From: Candidatus Palauibacter denitrificans
GTDB taxonomy: Bacteria; Gemmatimonadota; Gemmatimonadetes; Palauibacterales; Palauibacteraceae
Direction of reading: 5' to 3'
NCBI GenBank assembly: GCA_009841015.1
Contig: VXMQ01000055.1
Location: forward strand, 1-44,473
DNA: 44,473 bases
In this document: in pieces, positions 26,097-33,197 of the stretch
Position numbering within the stretch: position 1 is the stretch's first letter
Layout of the letters: each line of letters begins with the position of its first letter
Made by a program: the position numbers and the translations under genes
The notes under the pieces: generated by a model
What the model was told of the DNA's origin: nothing
What the model saw: only the letters and a program-made list of their open reading frames with translations
The model's database searches: none

Positions 26097-27526
26097 GCGA
26101 AATCGGACCGCTGGCGTACCTGGCGCTTCTCGCCCTGCTCGCCCCCTTCGGGGCGCACCGGCTGCGCCTGCTCTGGCTGCGGATGCGCCGGCCCGCCCGG
26201 GCGGAGGCGCGCGCCTGGGACGGCCCGCTCCCGGTCGTCACGGTACAACTGCCCGTCTTCAACGAAGCCAACGTCGTCGAACGCCTCATCGACGCCGCCT
26301 GCCGCCTCCGCTATCCGGCGGACCGCCTCGAAATCCAGTTGCTCGACGACTCGGACGACGAGACGGTGGCGATCGCGGCACGGAGGGTTCGCGAATGGCA
26401 GGCCCGCGGCGTCGACATCCGGCATGTGCGGCGCGGATCCCGCGAGGGCTACAAGGCCGGCGCGCTCGCCCACGGCGTGTCTCTCGCCCGCGGCGACTTC
26501 CTGCTCGTGCTGGACGCGGATTTCGTTCCGCCCCCCGAGTTGATTCGGGAGTTGCTCCCCCCGTTCGCCGACCCCGGCGTGGGGGCGGTGCAGGCGGCCT
26601 GGGATCACCTCTCGCCCGACGCAAGCTGGCTGACTCGGGCACAGGCCCTCTTCCTCGACGCGCATTTCGCGATCGAACACGAGGCGCGATACCGCGCCGG
26701 CCTTTTCTTCAACTTCAACGGCTCCGGCGGCATGTGGCGCAAGGCGTGCGTGGAGGCGGCGGGGGGGTGGCAGAGCGACACCCTGACCGAGGACGTCGAC
26801 CTCAGCTACCGCGCCCAGCTCGCGGGCTGGCGTTTCGTGTACCGGGACGACGTCCGGGTCCCCGCCGAGCTGCCGGCGAATCTGCGCGCGGTGGAGATAC
26901 AGCAGAGCCGCTGGACGCAGGGCGGCATCCAGAGCGCACGGAAGCTGCTGCCGCGGATCTGGCGCGCCCCCGTGCCGGCGGCGATCAAGTTCGAGGCGAC
27001 GGCCCATCTCGTGGGACACGTCGTCCATCCGCTGACGCTCACGATGGCGGCGGCGCTCGCGGGGGCCGGGTGGGCGACGGCGACCGGCTTCGGCCTCCCG
27101 GCGGCCGTGCATGTCGCCGCCGTGCTCCTCGCCACGGTCCCGTTCGTGCTCTTCTACGGGTCCGCCGGGTGGATTCGCGGGCGCGGACGCCTCGGGCGCC
27201 GCATCGTCGAAGCCCTGCTCCTCGGGCTGGGGCTCGGCGTGCCCCTCACCTTCGCCATCGCGCGGGCCTGCCGCGGGACCCGGACCCCCTTCGTCCGCAC
27301 GCCGAAACGCGGCTTCCAGCCCGTCGTGGCGTACCGCGTCCGGCTCTCGGGCGGGCCCGCGCTTCTGCGCCTGGCGCTCGCCGCGGCGCTCGCCGGCGCC
27401 GTCGTGAACACGGCGCTCGTCGGGTCACCCGCCGTCCTGCCCTTCACGGCCCTCTTCGCCGCCGGCTACGGCCTCACGACGCGCGAGTCCCTGAGAACCC
27501 CGGCCGCGCCAGCCATCCCAGGCTAG
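26093..27526 (+). CDS. Processive-type family 2 glycosyltransferase (cellulose-synthase-like)
   Basis: A 477-residue membrane enzyme with one N-terminal helix, a cytosolic GT-A domain and several C-terminal helices. It has the D, D, D, Q-x-x-R-W set of processive synthases: D-D-S-D-D-E, L-D-A-D-F, T-E-D-V-D-L-S-Y-R and Q-Q-S-R-W. It lacks a PilZ domain. The 3' end overlaps by 102 bases the convergent mannosyltransferase-like gene. The product is not determinable; a mannan or glucan-type polymer or a single transfer are both possible. Confidence 0.92.
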   Translation: MSEIGPLAYLALLALLAPFGAHRLRLLWLRMRRPARAEARAWDGPLPVVTVQLPVFNEANVVERLIDAACRLRYPADRLEIQLLDDSDDETVAIAARRVREWQARGVDIRHVRRGSREGYKAGALAHGVSLARGDFLLVLDADFVPPPELIRELLPPFADPGVGAVQAAWDHLSPDASWLTRAQALFLDAHFAIEHEARYRAGLFFNFNGSGGMWRKACVEAAGGWQSDTLTEDVDLSYRAQLAGWRFVYRDDVRVPAELPANLRAVEIQQSRWTQGGIQSARKLLPRIWRAPVPAAIKFEATAHLVGHVVHPLTLTMAAALAGAGWATATGFGLPAAVHVAAVLLATVPFVLFYGSAGWIRGRGRLGRRIVEALLLGLGLGVPLTFAIARACRGTRTPFVRTPKRGFQPVVAYRVRLSGGPALLRLALAAALAGAVVNTALVGSPAVLPFTALFAAGYGLTTRESLRTPAAPAIPG

Positions 27527-28774
27527 GAGAGCCAGCGGCGGCCCGTGGATCAGCCACGTCAGCCAGACCGGTTCCGGCCACGCCCCCGTCGCGATGTAGG
27601 CATCCCTCCCGGTGTAGGCGAGGAACACGGTCCCGCTGTACAGGAGCCAGCCACGGCTCGCCGATAGACAGGCGAAGGGGAGCACCCACAGCAGGTACCA
27701 CGGGTGGAGGGTCGGAGAGAGGAGGAGGGCCGCCCCGATCGTCCACAGGAGGGCGCGTTCCAGCGGCCAGCGGCGGTGCGCGGCGCGCAACGCGATGGCG
27801 CCGACGATCGACGCGCCGATCCATTTCGCCAGATCGGGATGCCCCGGAAGGCGTTCCAGTACCCGGTAGAGGCCGCCGTTGAACGCCCAGAGGTCCGCGT
27901 AGGTCCGCAGCCCGTCGAAGAGGGCCGGCCCCGCGCCGACGTAGGGCGCATAGAGAAGGAGGGGTAGGAGGACGGCGGCGGCGAGCGCCCCGGGGCCGCG
28001 CTGCCGGAAGAGCGCCGGGAGCGCGGCGAGAGGCGCGAACTTCACCGCGGCGCCGAGCCCCAGGAGGGCGCCGGACCGCCATGCCGGGACCGTCGCGCTG
28101 CCGGCCAGCACCACGGCGCCCAGCATGGGCGCGACTCCGAGCGGATCCAGGTGCCCGCTCCAGGCCACTTCGACGACGACGAGCGGAGACCAGAGATAGA
28201 GCAGCAGCGGGAGCGCGCTTCGGCCGGACGACAGCCTGTCGACGAGTCGCGCCACCAGCAGGTCGGCCGCGAGCCACCCCAGCTTGAAGATCCACCACGC
28301 GGGGCCGGCCGAGGCCAGCAGCGCGAATGCGATCTGAGCCCCCGGCGGATAGATCGTGGGCACATCCGCGTGATTGATGAGCGGCCACCATGCGGTTCGC
28401 AGCTCTTCGAGCGCCGATGCCGAGGGGGGATGGGCATAGGGATTCACACCGTTGGACTGAACCCAGCCGTCCCACATGTACCGGTAGATGTCCTCGGAAA
28501 GGGCGGGCGCGGCGGGGAAAGCTCCCGCGCGAAGGGCGATCCCGGCGGTCCAGACGTGCCGGCGGATCGAAGCCGCCCGGTGCGGCCGCGCTGCGTAGCC
28601 GGCCGCTCCGAGATAGGCCGCGAACGCCGCGACCCACAGCGGAATCGCCGGCCACGGAGTGCCGGACCCACCCCAGGCCATGCCCCAGAGCGCCGCCGCT
28701 TCGACGGCCACGAGGAGCCAGAGCCAGCCTGGGCGGCCTGCGCCTGTGTCAGCGGGTGACCCCGCCGACTTCAC
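27425..28774 (-). CDS. GT87/GT-C-type polyprenol-linked mannosyltransferase-like membrane protein
   Basis: A 449-residue integral membrane protein with about ten helices. The first periplasmic loop has the L-S-E-D-I-Y-R-Y-M-W-D-G motif with acidic residues typical of GT-C enzymes using polyprenyl-phosphate sugars, and the N-P-Y-A-H-P-P motif follows. The start is a GTG overlapping the stop of the upstream small gene (GTGA, 28771-28774). Its 3' end overlaps the opposing glycosyltransferase gene by 102 bases. The last 25 residues (G-G-E-E-G-R-E-G-Q) are charged and probably not conserved. Confidence 0.85.
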   Translation of the reverse strand: MKSAGSPADTGAGRPGWLWLLVAVEAAALWGMAWGGSGTPWPAIPLWVAAFAAYLGAAGYAARPHRAASIRRHVWTAGIALRAGAFPAAPALSEDIYRYMWDGWVQSNGVNPYAHPPSASALEELRTAWWPLINHADVPTIYPPGAQIAFALLASAGPAWWIFKLGWLAADLLVARLVDRLSSGRSALPLLLYLWSPLVVVEVAWSGHLDPLGVAPMLGAVVLAGSATVPAWRSGALLGLGAAVKFAPLAALPALFRQRGPGALAAAVLLPLLLYAPYVGAGPALFDGLRTYADLWAFNGGLYRVLERLPGHPDLAKWIGASIVGAIALRAAHRRWPLERALLWTIGAALLLSPTLHPWYLLWVLPFACLSASRGWLLYSGTVFLAYTGRDAYIATGAWPEPVWLTWLIHGPPLALLAWDGWRGRGSQGLARREAVAGGEEGREGQDGG

Positions 28775-29082
28775 CGCCGGGCCGAACCGAAGAGCTGTCG
28801 CAGCATGGGCTCGGGGAGTTCGACGGCCCGTTCGACGACGCGCGCCACGGTTTCCTCCATGATCACCGGAGCCGTGTCATGCCGCTCGTCTTCAAGTCGA
28901 AAAGAGAGCCAGCCCCGCACGAGGTCGTCGGCGACCGGTTCGGCGATGACGAAGATCTTCCACCGGCGTTCCCCATCGTCGAGGCTGCCGATGGCAGTCT
29001 CCTGGCCCGCTTCGTCCCACATCCGCAGTTGGGGGCGTCCTTCCTCGGCGCTGTCGGCTGCGTCGTGCTGGTCTTCAGGCAT
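28771..29082 (-). CDS. Small protein of a mannosyltransferase operon, unknown
   Basis: A 103-residue soluble protein preceded by a GGAGGGGG sequence. It has an acidic N-terminus (M-P-E-D-Q-H-D-A-A-D), a central R-R-W-K-I-F-V-I-A-E-P segment with R-G-W-L-S-F-R, and a helical end (V-I-M-E-E-T-V-A, P-E-P-M-L-R-Q-L). The GTGA overlap with the membrane glycosyltransferase suggests the two act together. The family is not recognised. Confidence 0.7.
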   Translation of the reverse strand: MPEDQHDAADSAEEGRPQLRMWDEAGQETAIGSLDDGERRWKIFVIAEPVADDLVRGWLSFRLEDERHDTAPVIMEETVARVVERAVELPEPMLRQLFGSARR

Positions 29083-29105
29083 CCCCCCTCCGATTCCACC
29101 GCGAT

Positions 29106-29507
29106 TCAATCGGTCTCCGGGGCCTCCTCCTCCGAACGCTGCCGCCACAGGCCCATCAGGTATGCGTCATATTCTTCAGGGGCAGCTTCGTAGTCGCGGC
29201 GCCACGTCTCGAAATCGGGCAGCGGCACGCTTTCCCGGAGCCGCTTGGTCGCGAGTCGGACCATCTTCTGAAACCCCAGGCGTTCCCGGCCGAACGCCTG
29301 CGCCCGGGCTTCCTCTTCCACGATCTCGTAGATGCGCTCTTCGGACAGGGAGAGGAATACTTCGGTGAGTTGAGCCGAGCAGTAGTCGGCGTATTTGGCC
29401 CTCAGTACGCCTTCGTCGGACTCCGATCCCCTCTCGGCATCCCGACCGGACGCTGGACGCTCCGTATCGGAGGACACGGCTTTCCTCGGCTCGCAATCGC
29501 TGGCCAA
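29106..29507 (-). CDS. Conserved-looking protein, first gene of the mannosyltransferase operon
   Basis: A 133-residue mostly helical protein. Translation is assigned to a TTG at 29507 because a strong GGAGGTGA lies 7 bases before it. The N-terminal 30 residues are polar and low-complexity; the rest (A-K-Y-A-D-Y-C-S-A-Q-L-T-E-V-F, E-E-A-R-A-Q-A-F-G-R-E-R) is coiled and charged. The gap to the next gene is 23 bases. No family is recognised. Confidence 0.65.
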   Translation of the reverse strand: MASDCEPRKAVSSDTERPASGRDAERGSESDEGVLRAKYADYCSAQLTEVFLSLSEERIYEIVEEEARAQAFGRERLGFQKMVRLATKRLRESVPLPDFETWRRDYEAAPEEYDAYLMGLWRQRSEEEAPETD

Positions 29508-29641
29508 CCCCTCACCTCCCCGCTCACCACTCCCTGCGCGATGTAGCCCCGGGTGGGACGGGCGTCAACGCCTCCGGCCGGGACCGCGGTCCGTGGTCCG
29601 CGACGGGATCTTCGCCGACGCGAGCTCGTCGGCCGTTTCTT

Positions 29642-29824
29642 TCAGCGGCGTCTCGAGGTGGGGGTCTTGAGTTCGTCGAAGATGATGCGGCGGGCCAGAA
29701 CGTACTGTATGGCACGCTCGAGGAACTCGGGATCTCGCTGGCGCACGGCCTCCACATCCGCGGCAAGCTCCTTGGGGAGATCCACGACGACGTTGACGAG
29801 GCTACAGTCGGATGATGCCATCAT
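29642..29824 (-). CDS. Ribbon-helix-helix DNA-binding protein, antitoxin-like
   Basis: A 60-residue protein with the pattern of a ribbon-helix-helix regulator: a beta strand N-V-V-V-D-L-P-K-E-L, then two short helices (A-A-D-V-E-A-V-R, P-E-F-L-E-R-A-I-Q-Y-V-L) and a basic tail ending T-S-R-R-R. Two adjacent ATG codons (29824 and 29821) are possible. No toxin frame was recognised on either side, so it may be an orphan antitoxin or a small repressor. Confidence 0.6.
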   Translation of the reverse strand: MMASSDCSLVNVVVDLPKELAADVEAVRQRDPEFLERAIQYVLARRIIFDELKTPTSRRR

Positions 29825-30478
29825 TGTCAGGGGCACGCTCGCAAGAAAATTCGAGGGTTTCGCTCTCTGTATCCGAACGGACGCCGGAGGTCCGCGGCAA
29901 TCAGGGGCCATGCATTTCCCGTCGCGCTTTGAGGATAGGATCGACGTTCCCGCCCCTGCAAGCGGGCGACGGGTTCCTCCAAGGATCGAAGGATCGTGTA
30001 GTGAGATCGTAACAGGTTGTCCAACAGTGTGTTACGTGACTGTTGAATGATCGTCCAAAACTATCGATCACGTGTGGATTGTGCCGCTAATCCACGCTGG
30101 GACGGCGGCGTTCGCAAGCAGCGTTCATGCATGTTACACGCGGCGATGAACGGGCTGCGGCGACGACTCGCAGGAGCGGGCACGCGCATGATTTTTTGCA
30201 AAAAATATGGATTGCCACCGATGCACGGCCGGCTCGCCGGATGCTTCGCCGTTGGGGCGCCGGTGGGGCGCCGGTGGGGGCACTGGCAGCCCCCGGCGAG
30301 CCCCGCGGCAAGCCCCGCCGCCTTCGCCTTCGAGCGGCACTGGCGGGGGGTTTCGCGGCAGGCTGCCGGCGCGCGCTCGACCGTGCGACCCGGGGGGCGG
30401 ACGGCTATGCTGTGCGCTTCACCTCCCGCGGGGCGGCCGAGGCGGGGGGATGGCCCTTAACGGACCACAAGCGGAGGG
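29825..30478. other. Non-coding divergent region with inverted repeats
   Basis: About 650 bases separate the ribbon-helix-helix gene and the SDR gene. No frame in it looks like a real protein. It is locally richer in A/T than the rest of the window. It holds GTAACA (30009-30014) facing TGTTAC (30030-30035), CAACAGT (30022-30028) facing ACTGTTG (30039-30045), a 16-bp perfect A/T palindrome (30191-30206) and a G-rich GGGCGCCGGT direct repeat near 30255-30275. Confidence 0.6.
30191..30206. repeat. 16-bp perfect palindrome ATTTTTTGCAAAAAAT
   Basis: ATTTTTTGCAAAAAAT is its own reverse complement. In a sequence this rich in GC a run of 14 A/T bases around GC stands out; it could be an operator or a bent-DNA site. 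It is about 280 bases before the SDR start. Confidence 0.7.
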
Positions 30479-31288
30479 ATGCGAGTGACGGATTCCGCGC
30501 CTGGAGCGTTGATCCTCGGAGCCTCGAGCGGCTTTGGCGAAGCGGCCGCGCTGGCGTTCGCCGAAGCCGGTTACGACATTTACGGGGTACACCTGGACCG
30601 GAGAGCGGGACTCGCGCACGTCGGCGAGATTCGGGCCCTCATCGAATCGCGTGGACGGCGCGCGGTCTTCTTCAACGTGAACGCGGCTTCCGCAAGGAAG
30701 CGCGACAGGGTGCTGGACGAAATCGCGGAGGGCGCCGGGGCAGGTTCCGTTCGCGTGCTGATGCACTCTCTGGCCTTCGGAACGCTGCTCCCCTTCGTGC
30801 CTGACGACGCTTCGGGGATGAGTCCCGAGCAGATGAACATGACGCTCGACGTCATGGCCCACACGCTGGTCTACTGGACCCAGGGGCTGCTCGAGCGCGG
30901 CCTGATGGGGGAAGGCGGCCGGATCTTCGCCATGACCTCTTCGGGCGGCGACCGGGTGATCCCATCCTACGGCGCCGTCTCCGCGGCCAAGGCCGCGCTC
31001 GAATCGCACTGCCGCCAACTCGCGCTCGAACTCGCGACGAAGGGCATCACCGTCAACTCGATCCGCGCCGGTGTCACCGATACGCCCGCGCTTCGCAAGA
31101 TCCCCGGCGCGAAACACATGATCGCCGAAGCCGCGGCCCAGAACCCCCACGGGCGACTCGGAACCCCGGAAGACGTGGCGCGCTGCATGGTCGCGCTCGC
31201 CGCGCCGGAAACGGGGTGGATGACGGGGAACACGATCCGCGTGGACGGAGGCGAGGATTTCGTCGGCTCCAGGCCGCCCGGGGACTAG
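30479..31288 (+). CDS. SDR oxidoreductase, enoyl-ACP-reductase-like
   Basis: A 269-residue Rossmann enzyme with the N-terminal G-A-S-S-G-F-G motif. The active site is Y164-x6-K171 (S-Y-G-A-V-S-A-A-K), the Y-x6-K spacing of enoyl-ACP reductases such as FabI and FabL, not the Y-x3-K of ordinary SDRs. An L-M-H-S-L-A-F segment resembles the V-H-S-I-A-F stretch of FabI-type enzymes. The C-terminus ends I-R-V-D-G-G-E-D-F. A GTG two codons on (30485) has better spacing from the GGAGGG. It probably reduces the enoyl-ACP double bond in fatty-acid synthesis; fabI-versus-fabL assignment is open. Confidence 0.85.
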   Translation: MRVTDSAPGALILGASSGFGEAAALAFAEAGYDIYGVHLDRRAGLAHVGEIRALIESRGRRAVFFNVNAASARKRDRVLDEIAEGAGAGSVRVLMHSLAFGTLLPFVPDDASGMSPEQMNMTLDVMAHTLVYWTQGLLERGLMGEGGRIFAMTSSGGDRVIPSYGAVSAAKAALESHCRQLALELATKGITVNSIRAGVTDTPALRKIPGAKHMIAEAAAQNPHGRLGTPEDVARCMVALAAPETGWMTGNTIRVDGGEDFVGSRPPGD

Positions 31289-31301
31289 TGGAACTCGTGT
31301 A

Positions 31302-31520
31302 ATGGACGCCGGACGGCTGGCCGGACCGGTGGCGGAGGTGGCCCGGGAGATCGTCTCCGACGAGGTGGAATACTGGCGGAGCGAGATCACCCGCCCCTGG
31401 CGGACGGGACGGCCCGGGCGCTGGGCGGAGGTCGGCCGCTGGATCGGGACCGGCCTCGCCGTGGGCGCGGCGGTGTGGGGCGTGATCGCCGCGATCCAGG
31501 AGGAGCGTGTCCGGGACTGA
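31302..31520 (+). CDS. Small single-helix membrane protein
   Basis: A 72-residue protein 13 bases after the SDR stop, preceded by a weak GGAA. The N-terminal half is amphipathic and charged (V-A-R-E-I-V-S-D-E-V-E-Y-W-R), followed by one membrane helix (I-G-T-G-L-A-V-G-A-A-V-W-G-V-I-A-A-I) and a short charged tail. Position suggests co-transcription with the SDR gene. Family not recognised. Confidence 0.6.
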   Translation: MDAGRLAGPVAEVAREIVSDEVEYWRSEITRPWRTGRPGRWAEVGRWIGTGLAVGAAVWGVIAAIQEERVRD

Positions 31521-31522
31521 GG

Positions 31523-31556
31523 CGCGTCAGTTCCCGGACCGCGTCAGTTCCCGGGC
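31523..31556. repeat. 17-bp tandem duplication across the ompA-like stop
   Basis: CGCGTCAGTTCCCGGAC (31523-31539) and CGCGTCAGTTCCCGGGC (31540-31556) differ at one base. The second copy holds the stop of the OmpA-like gene (31544-31546). Confidence 0.85.
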
Positions 31557-33067
31557 AGGGTGAGTACGATCTCGATCCGGCGGTTCCGCGCGCGTCCCTC
31601 CTCCGTCTCGTTGCTCGCGACCGGGCGTTCCTCGCCGAGGCCGGCGGCCTCGACCCGCGAGGACGGGATGGGCACCCGGGCGAGCAGATGCTCGCGCACG
31701 GCGATGGCCCGTTGCTGACTCAGCGCCTGATTCCCGCGAGTCCCGCCCTGCGAGTCGGTGTGCCCCTCGATCCGCAGGGTCGCCCCCGGGAAGGTCGTGA
31801 TGACGCGCTGCACCTTGGTGAGCAGGGGGTACAGCGCTTCGTCGATCTCGGTCCGCGCGGGCTCGAAGGTGAGGCCGAACAGCCGGAGGACGAGCCGGTC
31901 TCCGGCGAGCAGAACTTCCCCTTCGGCAGGCGTGAAGAGGCCCTGGACCTCGCGCAGCCGCGCCTCCCGCTCGCGGACGGCGAGCAATTCGTCCCGGGCT
32001 CCCGTGAAGCGCCGTTCGAACTCGGCGAGGCGGTCCTCCAGCGAGGCCAGCCGGCCGCCGAGTTCCGAAGTCCTCGCGCGTTCGTCCGCCAACTCGACGC
32101 CCAGCCGCTCGTTGTCCGCCCGGAGGCGGGAGATGGCCCCCGCGATGCGCGCGGTCGTTTCGCCGGTGTCGCTCCGGAGGGGCTCCACGTCCGCGGCTTC
32201 GGCGAGGCGAGCCAGGTCCGCCTCATGCCCGTCGAGCAATCGTTCGACCGTCACGTGGCGCCGACGCACGCTGTCGAACAGGGCGGCAATGCGGTGCGCG
32301 CGGGAGAAAGCGGCGAACGCGGCCTCGCCGGACCGCGCCGGCCCCTCCACCGGAGCGAGGATCTCGATCGCCGCTTCCGCGCGCGCCAGGTGCGCCTCGC
32401 CCGCCTCGAACGCGCTCGGGGCCAGCTCGCTCGCCCCCGCGTTCATGGCGGCGGCGCGCGCCTGGACCGCCACTCCCAGAAACTCGTCGCGCCGCGCGGC
32501 CCGGGTCGCCCGCCGGTAGAGCACGGTCGCGCGGCCCGTTCGCACGGCGACGTCTTCCATATCCTCGCGCTCCAGGCGCCGGCCGGCCGTCTCGAGTTCG
32601 GATTCGGCTCTCGCCCACCCTTCGACCGCCCGCGTTTCGGCTTCGGAGGCGCGGGCTTCGTCTCGTGCCGCGAGCGCCTCCCGGAAGTGCGGCCGGCCCG
32701 CGGCCGCGATCCCCTCCGCCGCGGCGAGCCAGCGTCCGGCTTCGCCCAGCATCTCCTCGAACCGCGCATCCCGTCGGCCATCCCGCAGACGACGCGCCGC
32801 GTCTTCCAACCGGTCCTCGGCCTCACCGAACGAAGACGGCGCGAGGAGGTGGATCCCGTTCTCGCGCGCCTGGCCGAGGCGAGCCTCGAGGGCCTGCAGC
32901 GAACCCGCGCCTTCCTGAGCGGCGGCCGGACCCGGACACAGGAAGACGAACGCGACGAGTACGGCCTCGACGAATCCCCCGAACCGCCGCCGGCCCGCCC
33001 GCCGCGGCCGCAGCCGGGCTGCGAGCCTGTGCCTGACAAAACCCATGTTTTTCGTGCTCTTCCCCAT
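31544..33067 (-). CDS. OmpA-like peptidoglycan-associated protein with coiled-coil stalk
   Basis: A 507-residue envelope protein from the ATG at 33067 (another ATG at 33046 is possible). It has a signal peptide ending P-A-A-A-Q, a long helical region of about 320 residues rich in Ala, Glu and Arg (coiled coil), and a C-terminal OmpA domain with I-E-G-H-T-D-S-Q-G and N-Q-A-L-S-Q-Q-R-A peptidoglycan-binding motifs. It is likely periplasmic, linking an outer structure to the cell wall. The stop is in a tandem repeat, convergent with the small membrane protein. Confidence 0.88.
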   Translation of the reverse strand: MGKSTKNMGFVRHRLAARLRPRRAGRRRFGGFVEAVLVAFVFLCPGPAAAQEGAGSLQALEARLGQARENGIHLLAPSSFGEAEDRLEDAARRLRDGRRDARFEEMLGEAGRWLAAAEGIAAAGRPHFREALAARDEARASEAETRAVEGWARAESELETAGRRLEREDMEDVAVRTGRATVLYRRATRAARRDEFLGVAVQARAAAMNAGASELAPSAFEAGEAHLARAEAAIEILAPVEGPARSGEAAFAAFSRAHRIAALFDSVRRRHVTVERLLDGHEADLARLAEAADVEPLRSDTGETTARIAGAISRLRADNERLGVELADERARTSELGGRLASLEDRLAEFERRFTGARDELLAVREREARLREVQGLFTPAEGEVLLAGDRLVLRLFGLTFEPARTEIDEALYPLLTKVQRVITTFPGATLRIEGHTDSQGGTRGNQALSQQRAIAVREHLLARVPIPSSRVEAAGLGEERPVASNETEEGRARNRRIEIVLTLPGN

Positions 33068-33197
33068 CTGCCAGCAAACGAATCCGGCGCGAGTCCACTG
33101 CACGATACGAAGTGAACCGGGCACCTTTCAATCTCACTCCCGGGCCGCCAGATTGCCCCTCCCTTCGCGAAACATATTCACCCAGGGGGATCCCTTC

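Noticed and set aside
29508..29641. A toxin gene next to the ribbon-helix-helix protein
   Set aside because: No frame of adequate length or recognisable PIN, RelE or MazF pattern; only a 12-bp palindrome (29581-29592) stands out.
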